From a virus, in the IMG/VR virus record IMGVR_UViG_3300032087_002190, positions 1 through 33,430 of that record: a stretch of DNA of 33,430 nt; one strand, written 5' to 3'. The position numbers and the translations under genes are program-made. The notes beneath the pieces were generated by a model that saw nothing but the letters and a program-made list of their open reading frames with translations, did no database searches and was not told the origin of the DNA. Shown piece by piece: positions 9,810 through 17,815 of the stretch (position 1 is its first letter; each line of letters begins with the position of its first letter).

Positions 9810-10393
9810 TAGCTTCGCCTTTCAGAAATAAACCTCGATGTTACCAATCTACGTGTTGTTTGTTGCTGAGAATCTAAAGTCTTTGCTTGTTGCATAAGCT
9901 GTTGAGCTTTGCGTTCCATCATCTGAGCCATTGCCTCATCTCTTGCAATAGCCAGCGCAAATGAAGCGGCAAGCGCATATTCAACAGCTAGTGTAAAGTA
10001 ACTTGGAAAATCTTGTTCCAATGCTCTGAATGTATAATCTGCAACAACATCATTTGTGGTGCTAACATCATGGTAGAGCTTGTCACCATATATCGTATAT
10101 TCAATTAAGTTATCTTCTACTGTAACAGCGTGAAGCATTAACAAGTCATGCGGCAGTTGATACGCTATATCAAAGCGACCAGTTGGCGCGGCAGATAATT
10201 TGTTTAACGCTTTTTGATTTGTAGCAAAACGCCATCTGCTCGTACATAAAGCTGTACGAACTGTATCTTCATACAAGTTTGAGGCTACAAGAGCCTCGGT
10301 GCTATCAGCCGTAAAAGATGTGATTGGTTCTGCACCAATCAAAATCAATCCGCGTGACGCTATATCTATTCCTGAGTTTGCCGCTGTAGACAT
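9809..10393 (-). CDS. Tail tubular protein A (adaptor/gatekeeper), T7 gp11-like
   Basis: A 194-residue helical protein starting MSTAANSGIDIASRGLILIG. The motif series typical of the T7 gp11 family is present: ALVASNLYEDTVRTALCTSRWRFA near residues 30-55, a YQLPHDLLMLHAV strand-helix, then a C-terminal helix rich in Ala (EYALAASFALAIARDEAM). It binds below the portal ring and joins it to the nozzle. It follows a strong hairpin after the 89-residue capsid-associated gene, which may lower expression of tail genes compared with capsid genes. Confidence 0.9.
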   Translation of the reverse strand: MSTAANSGIDIASRGLILIGAEPITSFTADSTEALVASNLYEDTVRTALCTSRWRFATNQKALNKLSAAPTGRFDIAYQLPHDLLMLHAVTVEDNLIEYTIYGDKLYHDVSTTNDVVADYTFRALEQDFPSYFTLAVEYALAASFALAIARDEAMAQMMERKAQQLMQQAKTLDSQQQTTRRLVTSRFISERRS

Positions 10394-10400
10394 GTGGGTA

Positions 10401-10420
10401 TGGGGGGCTTACGCCCCCCA
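10401..10420 (-). terminator. Perfect GC hairpin between capsid and tail genes (attenuator/partial terminator)
   Basis: The 20 bases are a perfect inverted repeat: an eight-base arm TGGGGGGC, four-base loop, and its complement. It starts six bases after the stop of the 89-residue gene and ends just before the tail tube A ATG. There is no T-run after it in the direction of transcription, so it is unlikely to be a full intrinsic terminator. It more likely protects the capsid mRNA 3' end or attenuates read-through into the tail genes. Confidence 0.7.
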
Positions 10421-10425
10421 CTCCT

Positions 10426-10695
10426 TTAGTCGGAATCGGTGTTTGTGATAGCAACGCCGTTTACAATGTCGATGGTTGTGCCATCATTTTCATTGCAGTA
10501 AGCGTGGCTCACAACAGGTGTACCACCAGTAGATGTTACAACAATCATCACATCATTTTTGCGAATCATATTGATGGCATCTAAGAAGTAATCTTCAGTA
10601 TTCACATCTGCAATTGCATCCGCAGTTGTGTAGTTCCAAAGATTAACACCAGAGGCAGTAGCCAAGTTAGTTAAACCTGATGCTGAAAAAGCCAT
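10426..10695 (-). CDS. Small capsid-linked protein (possible cement/decoration protein)
   Basis: An 89-residue protein, MAFSASGLTNLATASGVNLWNYTT..., with a DYFLDAINMIRKNDVMIV middle and a short acidic end. Small proteins of this form (AGL-LWHYTTADA-, then -YF-DA-NML--GD-I-V) commonly follow the major capsid gene in podoviruses and are suspected capsid decoration or cement proteins. Here it lies 12 bases after the capsid gene with a strong ribosome site (GAGGAG), and a GC hairpin follows, suggesting it is expressed at capsid-like levels. The cement role is an inference from position. Confidence 0.65.
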   Translation of the reverse strand: MAFSASGLTNLATASGVNLWNYTTADAIADVNTEDYFLDAINMIRKNDVMIVVTSTGGTPVVSHAYCNENDGTTIDIVNGVAITNTDSD

Positions 10696-10707
10696 TTTCT
10701 ACTCCTC

Positions 10708-11520
10708 TTAGTTGTTATCAAGGACTTCATAGACACCGTTATCATCGATAACTTTAGCGCCCATGCTCATCATTGAAGTTGCAAGATGTGCGGCTTTCTG
10801 CGGCACATAGTTGATTTCGGTCTGCACATCAGAGTTGATGCCCAAGCCAACTGCACTTGTATGGTAGGCAATGTTCTTACCAGCAGTGATTGCTGATGTT
10901 GAGAAAATCTTGAAGCCCAAGAATTCCTTCATTGTCATACCACCAGCAAATGGCAAGTTCTGCTCACCTACGAAATCGCTTGAAGCAAATTCGTTGATGT
11001 TGAACAGATCCGCATAACCTGCTGGATGCATAGCTAAGTAACGACCACCATCTTCTGGAATGTTTGCAGTGCCGAATGTTTCAAACAGAGTTAGCAAATC
11101 TGCCTTATCAACTGCGGCGGCAGTTGAATTAATCTGTGTTGAATTTGCACCTGCATCCATTGCAGTATATAGCAAGTCATCAGTCTTACGACCAAGAGCG
11201 GCGGCGGCAGACTGTGCTACTGCTTGACGCTCATCGATGTTTGTCTTTAATTCATCCAGCTTATCAATATATTCAGCCGCATAAAAATCAGACATGGTAG
11301 CTTCCACATTAGTATGCGAAAGTTCCATTGCAGTTACATCACCATTACGTGACTTTGTTGAAGCAGAGCCAGTACCGATTTTCTGAAAGCGTACAACGCT
11401 ACCACGGACATTACCTACTGTGCGAACAGTGTTACGGAGCTTTGACCCCATACGCTGGTATGCCATGTGAACTTCAGTCTCGAACTGCTTGATAAATGCG
11501 ATATCAATTGTATTCGCCAT
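10708..11520 (-). CDS. Major capsid protein
   Basis: A 270-residue protein, MANTIDIAFIKQFETEVHMAYQRMGSKLRNTV. The N-terminal pattern (QF---V--AYQ---SKLR-TVR), the ELSHTNVEATMSDFYAAEYIDKLDELKT segment and the LGRKTDDLLYTAMDAGA helix are those of the HK97-fold capsid proteins of BPP-1-like and marine podoviruses. The C-terminal half contains GRYLAMHPAGYADL and AVGLGINSDVQTEINYVPQKAAH, also typical. It is positioned after scaffold genes and before the cement-like gene. About 105 untranslated bases precede the ATG, the longest leader in the head cassette, so an independent promoter is likely; a TTGTGCGT element lies about 140 bases upstream, inside the preceding gene. Confidence 0.92.
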   Translation of the reverse strand: MANTIDIAFIKQFETEVHMAYQRMGSKLRNTVRTVGNVRGSVVRFQKIGTGSASTKSRNGDVTAMELSHTNVEATMSDFYAAEYIDKLDELKTNIDERQAVAQSAAAALGRKTDDLLYTAMDAGANSTQINSTAAAVDKADLLTLFETFGTANIPEDGGRYLAMHPAGYADLFNINEFASSDFVGEQNLPFAGGMTMKEFLGFKIFSTSAITAGKNIAYHTSAVGLGINSDVQTEINYVPQKAAHLATSMMSMGAKVIDDNGVYEVLDNN

Positions 11521-11625
11521 TTTATCATTCCCTTCAAGATTAAGATTTACACTACATCACAGTTGTCCGTTTCGCTCTTCATCCAGTTATCCAATAAGGG
11601 CTGTCAGTTAAAAACAGGCTGTATG

Positions 11626-12171
11626 CTATTGGAATCTCACTTCAATCGCTTCATCGCAACGCACAAAACGTAAACATGAATATCCGTTTACAATGGTAGC
11701 CTCTTCTCCAAATGCAAAACCTAACCAATCCAACCACTTAATAGTTTTGTTATGGTCAGTAGGTACGACATTTTCTACAAGGTCGTAACGCTCTGCTATC
11801 CAGTTACACATGAGTTTTGAGTTGCGTAAGAAAGGGCGGGGATTTTCATCTAAAACATCTGAACCTAACATCCAAATGCTTGCGCCACAAAAATCATCTA
11901 AGTCAATAAAGGGTACAACACCAAACATACACACAGGCTCATCTTTCCAAATGCCTGTCCATGTATATGCATTCTTATACCGCAGAGGAGCATGAAGCGC
12001 CCTCCACGGTGTAGATGAATGTATCATGCATTCGCGCACATCTGATGGTCTTAAACGATGCTGAAGATAACCAGCATGTTCAACAGTAGCTTTTACAATC
12101 TTTGCATCGCCATCAACATGAAATGCATCAACGGTAGAGTTTGGAAAAACCTTCTTGGACTTTTTGAACAT
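11626..12171 (-). CDS. GNAT-like protein, T7 gp13-type internal virion protein A family
   Basis: The product from ATG 12171 is 181 residues (MFKKSKKVFPNSTVDAF). That start has AGGGA eight bases upstream; starts at 12177 and 12210 are possible but run deeper into the scaffold gene. The fold pattern is that of GNAT acetyltransferases: AYTWTGIWKDEPVCMFGVVPF, a W-LGSD strand, then LVENVVPTDHNKTIKWLDWLGFAF. Podovirus proteins of this kind, near scaffold and capsid genes, are annotated as gp13-like internal virion protein A, needed for virion morphogenesis in T7. Whether it acetylates anything is unknown. The TTGTGCGT-type sequence in its 3' end (11658-11667) may act on the capsid gene. Confidence 0.68.
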   Translation of the reverse strand: MFKKSKKVFPNSTVDAFHVDGDAKIVKATVEHAGYLQHRLRPSDVRECMIHSSTPWRALHAPLRYKNAYTWTGIWKDEPVCMFGVVPFIDLDDFCGASIWMLGSDVLDENPRPFLRNSKLMCNWIAERYDLVENVVPTDHNKTIKWLDWLGFAFGEEATIVNGYSCLRFVRCDEAIEVRFQ

Positions 12172-12826
12172 AAGCATTATCCCTTTTTGCTGGATTCCAA
12201 TAACGCTCATCTCGCATCATCGATTGCAATTCACCTTCATTCAAAGGCGCTATGCCACCTGTGTTGCCAGCCAAAGAACTATTGCCCATCTGGTTCATTA
12301 AAAACTCAAGCGCCTCAATGCCCTGTGCAGTAGCACCAAGACCTAAAATGGCATCTTGATATTCTTCTGGAAAGAATTTCTGTGACCACAAATCTACAGC
12401 TTCAATACGTGCATCTGCATTTTCACCAAGTGCTGCTTTTTCTGTATCAAGGTCAGGCTGACCAGCATTCAAAGCTTGGGCATACATATTGATGCCTTGC
12501 TCAAACTCTTCTTGGCTGTATGCATTTTCAAACGCATGATTTGCCCACCACTGGAACAACTCATTATCATTCACAAGCTCATCATCTAATGTTTCTGGAA
12601 CAAGATAATCACCTGCTGTAGCTGGTCTATTTGCCAGCGCTTCTGCTTCAAACTCAGCAACAAGAGCTTGTCTCATTTCATCTTGTGATGTGCCAAGTTT
12701 GCTTTCAAGTTGGGAATAAGAAGATGCCAAATCTTCTGGTGTATTAAACTTTTCTGGCAACCATTCTGGTCTGGCAGGTGCTTCTGTTGCTTCAACAGCA
12801 ACTTCTACATTATCTGCTTCACTCAT
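12128..12826 (-). CDS. Capsid scaffolding protein
   Basis: A 232-residue, very acidic, Ala/Glu/Gln-rich protein. It starts MSEADNVEVAVEATEAPARP and continues with WLPEKFNTPEDLASSYSQLE, the phrase that identifies T7 gp9-type scaffold proteins and their relatives. Its C-terminal tail (residues about 205-232, RYWNPAKRDNAYVQKVQEGF) is the likely capsid-binding helix. It guides prohead assembly and leaves before or during DNA packaging. It lies upstream of the capsid gene, separated only by the GNAT-like gene, whose start overlaps its 3' end by 44 bases. Confidence 0.88.
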   Translation of the reverse strand: MSEADNVEVAVEATEAPARPEWLPEKFNTPEDLASSYSQLESKLGTSQDEMRQALVAEFEAEALANRPATAGDYLVPETLDDELVNDNELFQWWANHAFENAYSQEEFEQGINMYAQALNAGQPDLDTEKAALGENADARIEAVDLWSQKFFPEEYQDAILGLGATAQGIEALEFLMNQMGNSSLAGNTGGIAPLNEGELQSMMRDERYWNPAKRDNAYVQKVQEGFSKLYR

Positions 12827-13076
12827 TTGATTTTACCTTCTCGCCGTGTTGAACTCGTCTTTCAATAAGACCTACAAGAAAACGCTGACCTTCAAGATGA
12901 CGAAGCTCTGCGTCAGATGCGCCACCACCAGTGACGGCTTCAATGGTGATTGAACGCAAATATTTAAGCACCTGTGCGCCAGTTGGCGTTCTAAACAGTG
13001 CGTTTACGTTTTGAGAAATTTGTTCGTCCTCTGCTTTGGGGCGAGGAAAACCATCAAGTCCTAGGTGTTTCGACAT
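12819..13076 (-). CDS. Small conserved head-region protein (Bbp19-like pattern)
   Basis: An 85-residue protein with the pattern ALFRTPTGAQVLKYLRSITIEA and then LRHLEGQRFLVGLIERRVQHG. This arrangement (F-TP-G--VL-YLR, then EG-R-L---I-RR) resembles the short proteins encoded between portal and scaffold genes in Bordetella phage BPP-1 and related phages. The role is unknown; a head assembly function is possible. The start overlaps the portal 3' end by 23 bases and the stop overlaps the scaffold start by 8 bases, so it is translationally coupled to both. Confidence 0.65.
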   Translation of the reverse strand: MSKHLGLDGFPRPKAEDEQISQNVNALFRTPTGAQVLKYLRSITIEAVTGGGASDAELRHLEGQRFLVGLIERRVQHGEKVKSNE

Positions 13077-14592
13077 TTGCCTGTTGCTGTTGTTGAGCCA
13101 TTTGTTGTGCCGCCTGCATTAACTGTTCGCGCTCCACCCCATCTCTTACCAAGCTGTCTGGCACACCAAACTTCTTAGCAAGAAAAACTGCAACCTCATC
13201 AGACCTAATAAGAAGATTTAAAATCTCAGGCCCGAATGTTCCCCCAACTAATTGCAGGTAACGTGATATAGAAGATATGTCTTGATTAGCCTGTGCTTGT
13301 GCAAGAGGCGATACAGACTTCACCTTTACTTCTCTGCCATTGACAGTTGGTAAATCAATTCTTCCCTGCTTCTTTAGAATATAAACTACACGCTGAAGAA
13401 TTGGCTGAACCATCTCCGCTTGCAATCTGCCAAACGCTGAACCAATACGTCTAGACAAGTCAGCCATGCGCTCTGCAACTTCTGTTGCTGAAGCTGGCGT
13501 TTTGTTTGGATCGCCAAGCATATCATTATATAATGCACGCTTGATGTTGGAGCGCATATCATTTAGCACAAGATTAGCAACATTAAAGTCACCTGCCGCT
13601 TTGATTGGTTGTAATCCAGCAGAACCCATAGCCTTTGGAATGATAGTCCCTGGAACGAGATTAATTGTATCTGTGTTTACAACACCATCATCATCCATCT
13701 GGTAAATACCAGAGATAGCCATCTGTGCATTTTCAAGGATTAATTCAATAGTAAGGTTAGTTGTCTTGATAGCTGAAAGCGCATTAACAAGTGGTCCTCT
13801 TCCATATATCTCACCTGCCGCCTTAGACCAGCGGAAGCAGATAAAAGGATTAGAACCAAGACCTGTAAACTTTTCGTGGTAGATTACAGACTTATCTTCA
13901 ACATCGATAACAAAGAAATCATGCGCTTCTTCATTGCGCTTTTCATAGTTACGACACACGATTTCAAGCATCTTACACTTTGCATCGGGATTTGTTGAAG
14001 CTTGTCTAACCAACCTTTCTGACAAGATTGCCTTAGGGTAAGCAAGCAATATCTCATTTGTCTTGAGAGAGCGCTCTCTATAAACATGATCGATGCGGTC
14101 ATCCGCACCTGTGTCCAATACCACAGACGGAAGTGGAATCGCGTTAAAGCGAAGCGGATTAACGGCATCACCTTCTTCACATAGAAGCACACCTGTACCG
14201 ACAGCCAAATCCATAAAACTCTCATGTACTTCTTGCCCGAAATTAGAGTTTTGCAAAACCTCGAATACATATTCTGTAACCTCGTCAAGCTGGTTATTCA
14301 CTTCATCAACTTGGTCTTTGGGAACTTCTGAACCAGCAACAAAGTCTGCCCAACGTGCGAAGTTTGGCACTAAGCCAGACTGAAGCCGTGATGCAAATTC
14401 TTGTGTGCCGACTACAGCAGTCTCATCAAAGATGCGGTCATCTCTGCGTTGCCCTGATGTTTCATAATAAAAGCTTTGCCGCATGGGCAAAGCATACTCA
14501 TAGCACTCATCAAATAGAGGCTCGAAGTTTAAACGCGCTGACTTAGCACGTTCATATTTTGCAAGCATACGCTCTGCGGTTTTTTCATGCAT
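13054..14592 (-). CDS. Portal protein (head-tail connector)
   Basis: A 512-residue protein of the T7 gp8-type portal family. Family-typical parts are the N-terminal LFDECYEYALPMRQSFYYE, the GTQEFASRLQSGLVPNFARW segment near residues 60-85, the core strand FICFRWSKAAGEIYGRGP (about 248-266), and the MLGDPNKTPASATEVAERM helix near 360. The C-terminus is Gln-rich. Twelve copies form the ring through which DNA enters and leaves the head. The ATG overlaps the TAA of the 71-residue gene upstream, the coupling used throughout this cassette. Confidence 0.93.
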   Translation of the reverse strand: MHEKTAERMLAKYERAKSARLNFEPLFDECYEYALPMRQSFYYETSGQRRDDRIFDETAVVGTQEFASRLQSGLVPNFARWADFVAGSEVPKDQVDEVNNQLDEVTEYVFEVLQNSNFGQEVHESFMDLAVGTGVLLCEEGDAVNPLRFNAIPLPSVVLDTGADDRIDHVYRERSLKTNEILLAYPKAILSERLVRQASTNPDAKCKMLEIVCRNYEKRNEEAHDFFVIDVEDKSVIYHEKFTGLGSNPFICFRWSKAAGEIYGRGPLVNALSAIKTTNLTIELILENAQMAISGIYQMDDDGVVNTDTINLVPGTIIPKAMGSAGLQPIKAAGDFNVANLVLNDMRSNIKRALYNDMLGDPNKTPASATEVAERMADLSRRIGSAFGRLQAEMVQPILQRVVYILKKQGRIDLPTVNGREVKVKSVSPLAQAQANQDISSISRYLQLVGGTFGPEILNLLIRSDEVAVFLAKKFGVPDSLVRDGVEREQLMQAAQQMAQQQQQANVETPRT

Positions 14593-14807
14593 TAGAGCGT
14601 TCCGTCAAAGTAACCCATGCCGCCTTTGCTACCAGTGAGCAAAGACACGCTTCCCATACCACCACGCTTTTTTTTCACAGCACGCGCGAGGTTATCTTCT
14701 TTGTTCTCAGCTTTTTTAGAAAGCTCTTGAGACATTTGATTTTCGCGCTCAATCTCTACATTAGGATCTACAGCAGGCGCTTTAGGTTGCTTGGGTGCTA
14801 CACACAT
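14592..14807 (-). CDS. Small basic protein between terminase and portal (hypothetical)
   Basis: A 71-residue protein starting MCVAPKQPKAPAVDPN, then a charged helical stretch (IERENQMSQELSKKAENKED) and a Lys/Gly-rich end (KKKRGGMGSVSLLTGSKGG). Short proteins with the MC-APK-PKAP start are regular companions of the portal gene in T7-like marine phages, with no known function. The ribosome site AAGGAG lies ten bases before the ATG. It is the first gene after the gap that follows the large terminase gene, so a promoter may lie just upstream. Confidence 0.65.
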   Translation of the reverse strand: MCVAPKQPKAPAVDPNVEIERENQMSQELSKKAENKEDNLARAVKKKRGGMGSVSLLTGSKGGMGYFDGTL

Positions 14808-14837
14808 AAGACAATCTCCTTATACCTTGTGATATGT

Positions 14838-14865
14838 TCTGCGCTTTTGCAGAGCAACGCACAAA
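14838..14865 (-). promoter_or_regulatory. TTGTGCGT element and short inverted repeat upstream of portal operon
   Basis: On the minus strand this gap has TTTGTGCGTT (14865-14856) followed closely by a small inverted repeat TCTGC/GCAGA (14853-14838). The same TTGTGCGT word lies upstream of several other minus-strand units. A control role for the portal-capsid operon is likely but not proven; no clear sigma-70 promoter can be named. Confidence 0.4.
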
Positions 14866-14866
14866 A

Positions 14867-16387
14867 CTACATCCTCGACCACAAACCAGCCCTTCTTTGT
14901 TTTGGCTTGCGAGAAAACACATCAAAGTCTTTGCGTGCTTGAAATGCATTTGTTGCATTACCAATGTTCTTCATAATGGCTCTGCCTTCACCAGCACCCA
15001 GCATTAAATACTGCACTGCATCATGTATGTGAGAGAAGTGGTTCTTTTCTGGTTTGTCATCATAACGCTCACCTGATACCTGCAACCTTCTATATTGATA
15101 ACCACCCTCAAAACCTTTGATGATTGTGCGGCAACGTGGGTCAATCAAAAGCCCAGACTGCCCGTCAACCATCCTCCCCAATGGTGCTGAAACTGATTCC
15201 AGCCTAAGAGACACATCGTTTGATGGCGCTGGACGAGCGTTAAGACCTGCACTTCGTAATATTTGGAAGGGCGTAGATTCATCTGTTTGAGCGCGAAAGT
15301 CACCTGCTGGGTCACCAAAAATGATGACCTCAGATTGATTATATCTTGTAGAAATTTCTTGTCGGAGGACTTCGGTAAATTTAACGATGCCCATATCGAA
15401 TGCCACTATCTCCTGTAATAGTAGCCAACGTCCACGCACTTTTTGCCCAAACACACCAGCAGGTGTTAAACCAAAATCAATGCCAAGGTAAATAGGCACA
15501 CCCGCCGCAACTGGTATTTCTTCTTTCGCAACATGAACGTCAGTTGCAAACATTGGATAAACAGGTTTACCGTCTTTGATAGAGCCAAGGCGGTTCATCA
15601 CATACACATCTATCCAACTCTTCGTCTTGCCCTGAACGATATTCGGATAATAATCTTTCCTCATATTGTTTTTGTTTTCTGCGTTCTCGTTGGGCGTATA
15701 TCCTGTGACGTTTCCATCTTCCTCTTTTACTTCCAGCATGCCTTGAGGTTGAGTAAAGAACTCCCAATTGTCTGGCTTGACCAACATCTTTGCCTCTTCC
15801 TTGGCAATGTGATCTGGTATTGGAACTTCTCCTGACATAATTGGCCACCAGTGATCCTCCTCTGGAGCATTAGTATCTGCAATTACTCCTGTCCAAGTAC
15901 ACCCGCCATCCTTCATAGAAGGAAATCTTCCTACGCGCATTGAACAAGCATCAATAATAGACTTTGGAATCTCACGCGCTTCATTTACCCAGATGCCTGT
16001 AAGCTCTAAGGAGAGCAACTTTTTTACATCCTCTGGTCTATCAAGAGCTAAGAAGATAACTTCCAACTCTAGGTCAGCGCGTTTAATGTTGTGAGTATAA
16101 GGAACAGACCATTGAAACTTTCCCCACTCTTCTTCAGGAAACCAATCAAGCCATGTCTTTATAGTTGTGGTTTTAAGCTGGGGGTTTGTGTTTCTAATAA
16201 CAGCCCATCGTGAGCGGCGAATGCCATTCTTATCTTTTTTCTGTTCAAGAGCGCGTCTAAATAATTCAACACAACAACAAACAGATTTACCAGAACCAAC
16301 AGGTCCACGCAGTAAACGGAAGAATACATCTGATTTCATAAACGCTTTGAGCGTGTCACCATCAGGTTTGTATTTAAATGTTGTCAA
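14867..16387 (-). CDS. terL: Terminase large subunit (packaging ATPase/nuclease)
   Basis: A 506-residue DNA-packaging motor. Residues 28-35 are a Walker A motif, GPVGSGKS; the Walker B region reads LTGIWVNEAREI near 130, with Asn in place of the usual Asp before the catalytic Glu, as often seen in T7-like marine phages. The C-terminal nuclease has YLGIDFGLTPAG, then VIIFGDPAGDFR, and ends with HFSHIHDAVQYLMLG, supplying the acidic metal ligands. The start is TTG, well placed behind AAGGA; the next Met (residue 17) is too late because it would leave the conserved start incomplete. It overlaps the 64-residue gene upstream by 14 bases. The small subunit is not adjacent but about 2.6 kb upstream. 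Confidence 0.93.
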   Translation of the reverse strand: MTTFKYKPDGDTLKAFMKSDVFFRLLRGPVGSGKSVCCCVELFRRALEQKKDKNGIRRSRWAVIRNTNPQLKTTTIKTWLDWFPEEEWGKFQWSVPYTHNIKRADLELEVIFLALDRPEDVKKLLSLELTGIWVNEAREIPKSIIDACSMRVGRFPSMKDGGCTWTGVIADTNAPEEDHWWPIMSGEVPIPDHIAKEEAKMLVKPDNWEFFTQPQGMLEVKEEDGNVTGYTPNENAENKNNMRKDYYPNIVQGKTKSWIDVYVMNRLGSIKDGKPVYPMFATDVHVAKEEIPVAAGVPIYLGIDFGLTPAGVFGQKVRGRWLLLQEIVAFDMGIVKFTEVLRQEISTRYNQSEVIIFGDPAGDFRAQTDESTPFQILRSAGLNARPAPSNDVSLRLESVSAPLGRMVDGQSGLLIDPRCRTIIKGFEGGYQYRRLQVSGERYDDKPEKNHFSHIHDAVQYLMLGAGEGRAIMKNIGNATNAFQARKDFDVFSRKPKQRRAGLWSRM

Positions 16388-16568
16388 CTTTATGATCCTT
16401 ACCGAATTTAATCATGCGCTCTACAACCTCTGGCGCTATGACAGCAATAACTTTGTCTGCCTCTCTGTCGGTTTGGAATTGCTCTGGATGGAAGGCAAGG
16501 TGTACACGCTTTACAATGTTGCGAAGAAGAGCGCGTTCATCTTTGGTGATGGTATGCAAAAAACTCAT
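16374..16568 (-). CDS. Small protein upstream of large terminase (hypothetical)
   Basis: A 64-residue protein, MSFLHTITKDERALLRNIVKR. Two helices with the phrase TDREADKVIAVIAPEVVERMI occupy the C-terminal half. Proteins of this size and pattern (ERALLR-IV, then EADKVI---P-V-E-MI) sit directly before the large terminase gene in many marine podoviruses. The function is unknown. The start overlaps the upstream stop (ATGA), and the end overlaps the TTG start of the terminase. Confidence 0.62.
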   Translation of the reverse strand: MSFLHTITKDERALLRNIVKRVHLAFHPEQFQTDREADKVIAVIAPEVVERMIKFGKDHKVDNI

Positions 16569-16819
16569 GTGCGATGTGCCTTTGTTTTTTCTGCAACTGA
16601 TTTTGGTTGCTGAGAATGTTGTTTACCAGCTTTGATGGCTTTTCGTTTGGCGGCTGTTGATGCCGCATATTCTGCTGATGAAAGAGATTTGATTGCGGCG
16701 GCTGGAAGGTAGCGTTCACCTGTAGCATCTTTTCCTTGGGTTGATGGCTTGCCAGATTTAGTGCGCCATTTTTGTTTAGTCCAATTGCGCAAAGATGCTT
16801 GAGATGGTTTTAAAGCCAT
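16565..16819 (-). CDS. Small basic protein of the terminase cluster (hypothetical)
   Basis: An 84-residue, strongly basic protein, MALKPSQASLRNWTKQKWRT. It contains KSGKPSTQGKDATGERYLP and then a helix AAIKSLSSAEYAASTAAKRKA. The combination KW-TKSGKPS-QG, GERYLPAAAI-LS--EYA-T--KRK recurs in proteins near phage terminase genes, without a known role. The positive charge suggests DNA or RNA contact, which is an inference. It overlaps its neighbours on both sides by 4-10 bases. Confidence 0.65.
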   Translation of the reverse strand: MALKPSQASLRNWTKQKWRTKSGKPSTQGKDATGERYLPAAAIKSLSSAEYAASTAAKRKAIKAGKQHSQQPKSVAEKTKAHRT

Positions 16820-17250
16820 AATTTTTTTCTCGCTACAAAGTATAATGTTCCGAAGATTAATAAGCCCGAAACTAAAATTAATGCGAATATGCCTATTGTT
16901 TCGATTAGTTCTTCACGTTTTCTTTTGCGCTCTGCGATATCTAACTGCCGTTGTTTGCGTGCTTGTGCTTGATACTTAACCCAATCAGGCCACAAGCCTG
17001 CCCTGCCATATAACTGCATCCAGCTTTGAAGCTCTGCTTCTTGCTGTTTGATTTTTTCAAGCGCCATAAATTCTTCAAAGTCATTACCAAATACACTAGC
17101 TTTCTTCTTGCGTTGCCGCGCTTGTAGGGTTTCCTTTGCGCTAACAAAATCTTTGATAGCTGACCCTGCGTCAGCGAGTTCGCGCCCATTCGCAATAGTT
17201 TGCTTTATGATTGCGAAAGCACCGTTGATTGCCGCAAGTTCTGCTAACAT
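16810..17250 (-). CDS. Membrane-anchored conserved phage protein of unknown function
   Basis: A 146-residue protein, MLAELAAINGAFAIIKQTIANGRELADAG. It has a long charged coiled-coil region (about 40-112, KKKASVFGNDFEEFMALEKI and KYQAQARKQRQLDIAERK) and one C-terminal transmembrane helix, about residues 117-138 (IGIFALILVSGLLIFGTLYFV), with the basic tail RKK after it. Proteins with this start are common next to terminase genes in marine T7-like phages; the role is not known. The coiled coil plus membrane anchor recalls spanin-like or assembly-tether proteins, but there is no signal peptide or lipobox, so I do not call it a spanin. Confidence 0.68.
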   Translation of the reverse strand: MLAELAAINGAFAIIKQTIANGRELADAGSAIKDFVSAKETLQARQRKKKASVFGNDFEEFMALEKIKQQEAELQSWMQLYGRAGLWPDWVKYQAQARKQRQLDIAERKRKREELIETIGIFALILVSGLLIFGTLYFVARKKLWL

Positions 17251-17417
17251 TAGCTAGTATAACCGCCTCCCTTTGCTTTATAAGCCTTGGCTAGCATTTG
17301 CGCTTTTCTTGCTGACCACTGACCTTTTTTGCCGCCCTTATCACTAGCTTTGATGCGATTAAAGAGCGCCTTACGCATTGCAGGTTTGGTATAATTACCA
17401 GCCGCGTTGACTGCCAT
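17250..17417 (-). CDS. Small basic protein, 55 aa (hypothetical)
   Basis: A short gene of 55 residues, MAVNAAGNYTKPAMRKALFN. Its second half is KGGKKGQWSARKAQMLAKAY and a Gly-rich end. The phrase KGGK-GQWSARKAQ is well known from small proteins of marine phages and giant viruses, so this is very likely a real gene. Its ATG is 15 bases after the ribosome-site region and its TAA overlaps the ATG of the membrane protein gene (TAATG), the usual coupling here. Function unknown; the basic charge suggests nucleic-acid binding or a packaged protein. Confidence 0.7.
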   Translation of the reverse strand: MAVNAAGNYTKPAMRKALFNRIKASDKGGKKGQWSARKAQMLAKAYKAKGGGYTS

Positions 17418-17423
17418 TATAAT

Positions 17424-17660
17424 TTACTCCCAGTAACCTAATTTATGACCAGCTTCCATTGGGCTTACTTTATTTTTTTTGGCATACCGCCTCATTATTC
17501 TTTTTTCTTGAGCTGTCCAAAGAGGTTTGCCGTTATACTCTAATGACAAAAATTTATTGTCATTTTCATCAAGGTTTTTAATTCCTTGCCCCCCTACTTT
17601 TTTAAGTAGAGATTTTTTTACAGGGTTTGATTTTTTTTTAATTAGGCTTTGTCCTTGCAT
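17424..17660 (-). CDS. Small hypothetical protein, 78 aa
   Basis: A 78-residue protein starting MQGQSLIKKKSNPVKKSLLKK, with a Lys-rich first half, a central LDENDNKFLSLEYNGKPLW segment, and WTAQEKRIMRRYAKKNKVSP near the C-terminus, which could form a helix-turn-helix-like pair. I do not recognise the family. The start follows the 50-residue gene by two bases, and it stops seven bases before the next gene, so it belongs to the same polycistronic series. Confidence 0.55.
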   Translation of the reverse strand: MQGQSLIKKKSNPVKKSLLKKVGGQGIKNLDENDNKFLSLEYNGKPLWTAQEKRIMRRYAKKNKVSPMEAGHKLGYWE

Positions 17661-17662
17661 AA

Positions 17663-17815
17663 TTAATACCCCCGTGAGTATGAGCCAGCCGCAGGTTCAC
17701 GCTTCATTAAAGAAGCAGGCTTTTTCTTTGCAGCGGTTTGTTTTTTTGCCGCTTTTTTTGCGGCGGCTTTACCAGCTTTGGTATATGGAAATTTTTTACC
17801 AGCTACGTTCGGCAT
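17663..17815 (-). CDS. Small Lys/Ala-rich protein, 50 aa (hypothetical)
   Basis: A 50-residue, histone-like basic protein: MPNVAGKKFPYTKAGKAAAK, then KKAAKKQTAAKKKPASLMKR and a Gly/Tyr end. The start MP-V-GKKFPYTKAGKAAAKKA is a recurrent opening of small proteins in marine podoviruses. Its ATG overlaps the TAA of the upstream gene (TAATG) and it ends two bases before the next ATG. The lysine/alanine repeats suggest DNA condensation or packaging support; this is an inference. Confidence 0.68.
   Translation of the reverse strand: MPNVAGKKFPYTKAGKAAAKKAAKKQTAAKKKPASLMKREPAAGSYSRGY

Noticed and set aside
16810-17250. Spanin (Rz-like) assignment for the coiled-coil membrane protein
   Set aside because: The single membrane helix is C-terminal, there is no lipobox partner, and the gene is far from the lysis genes.
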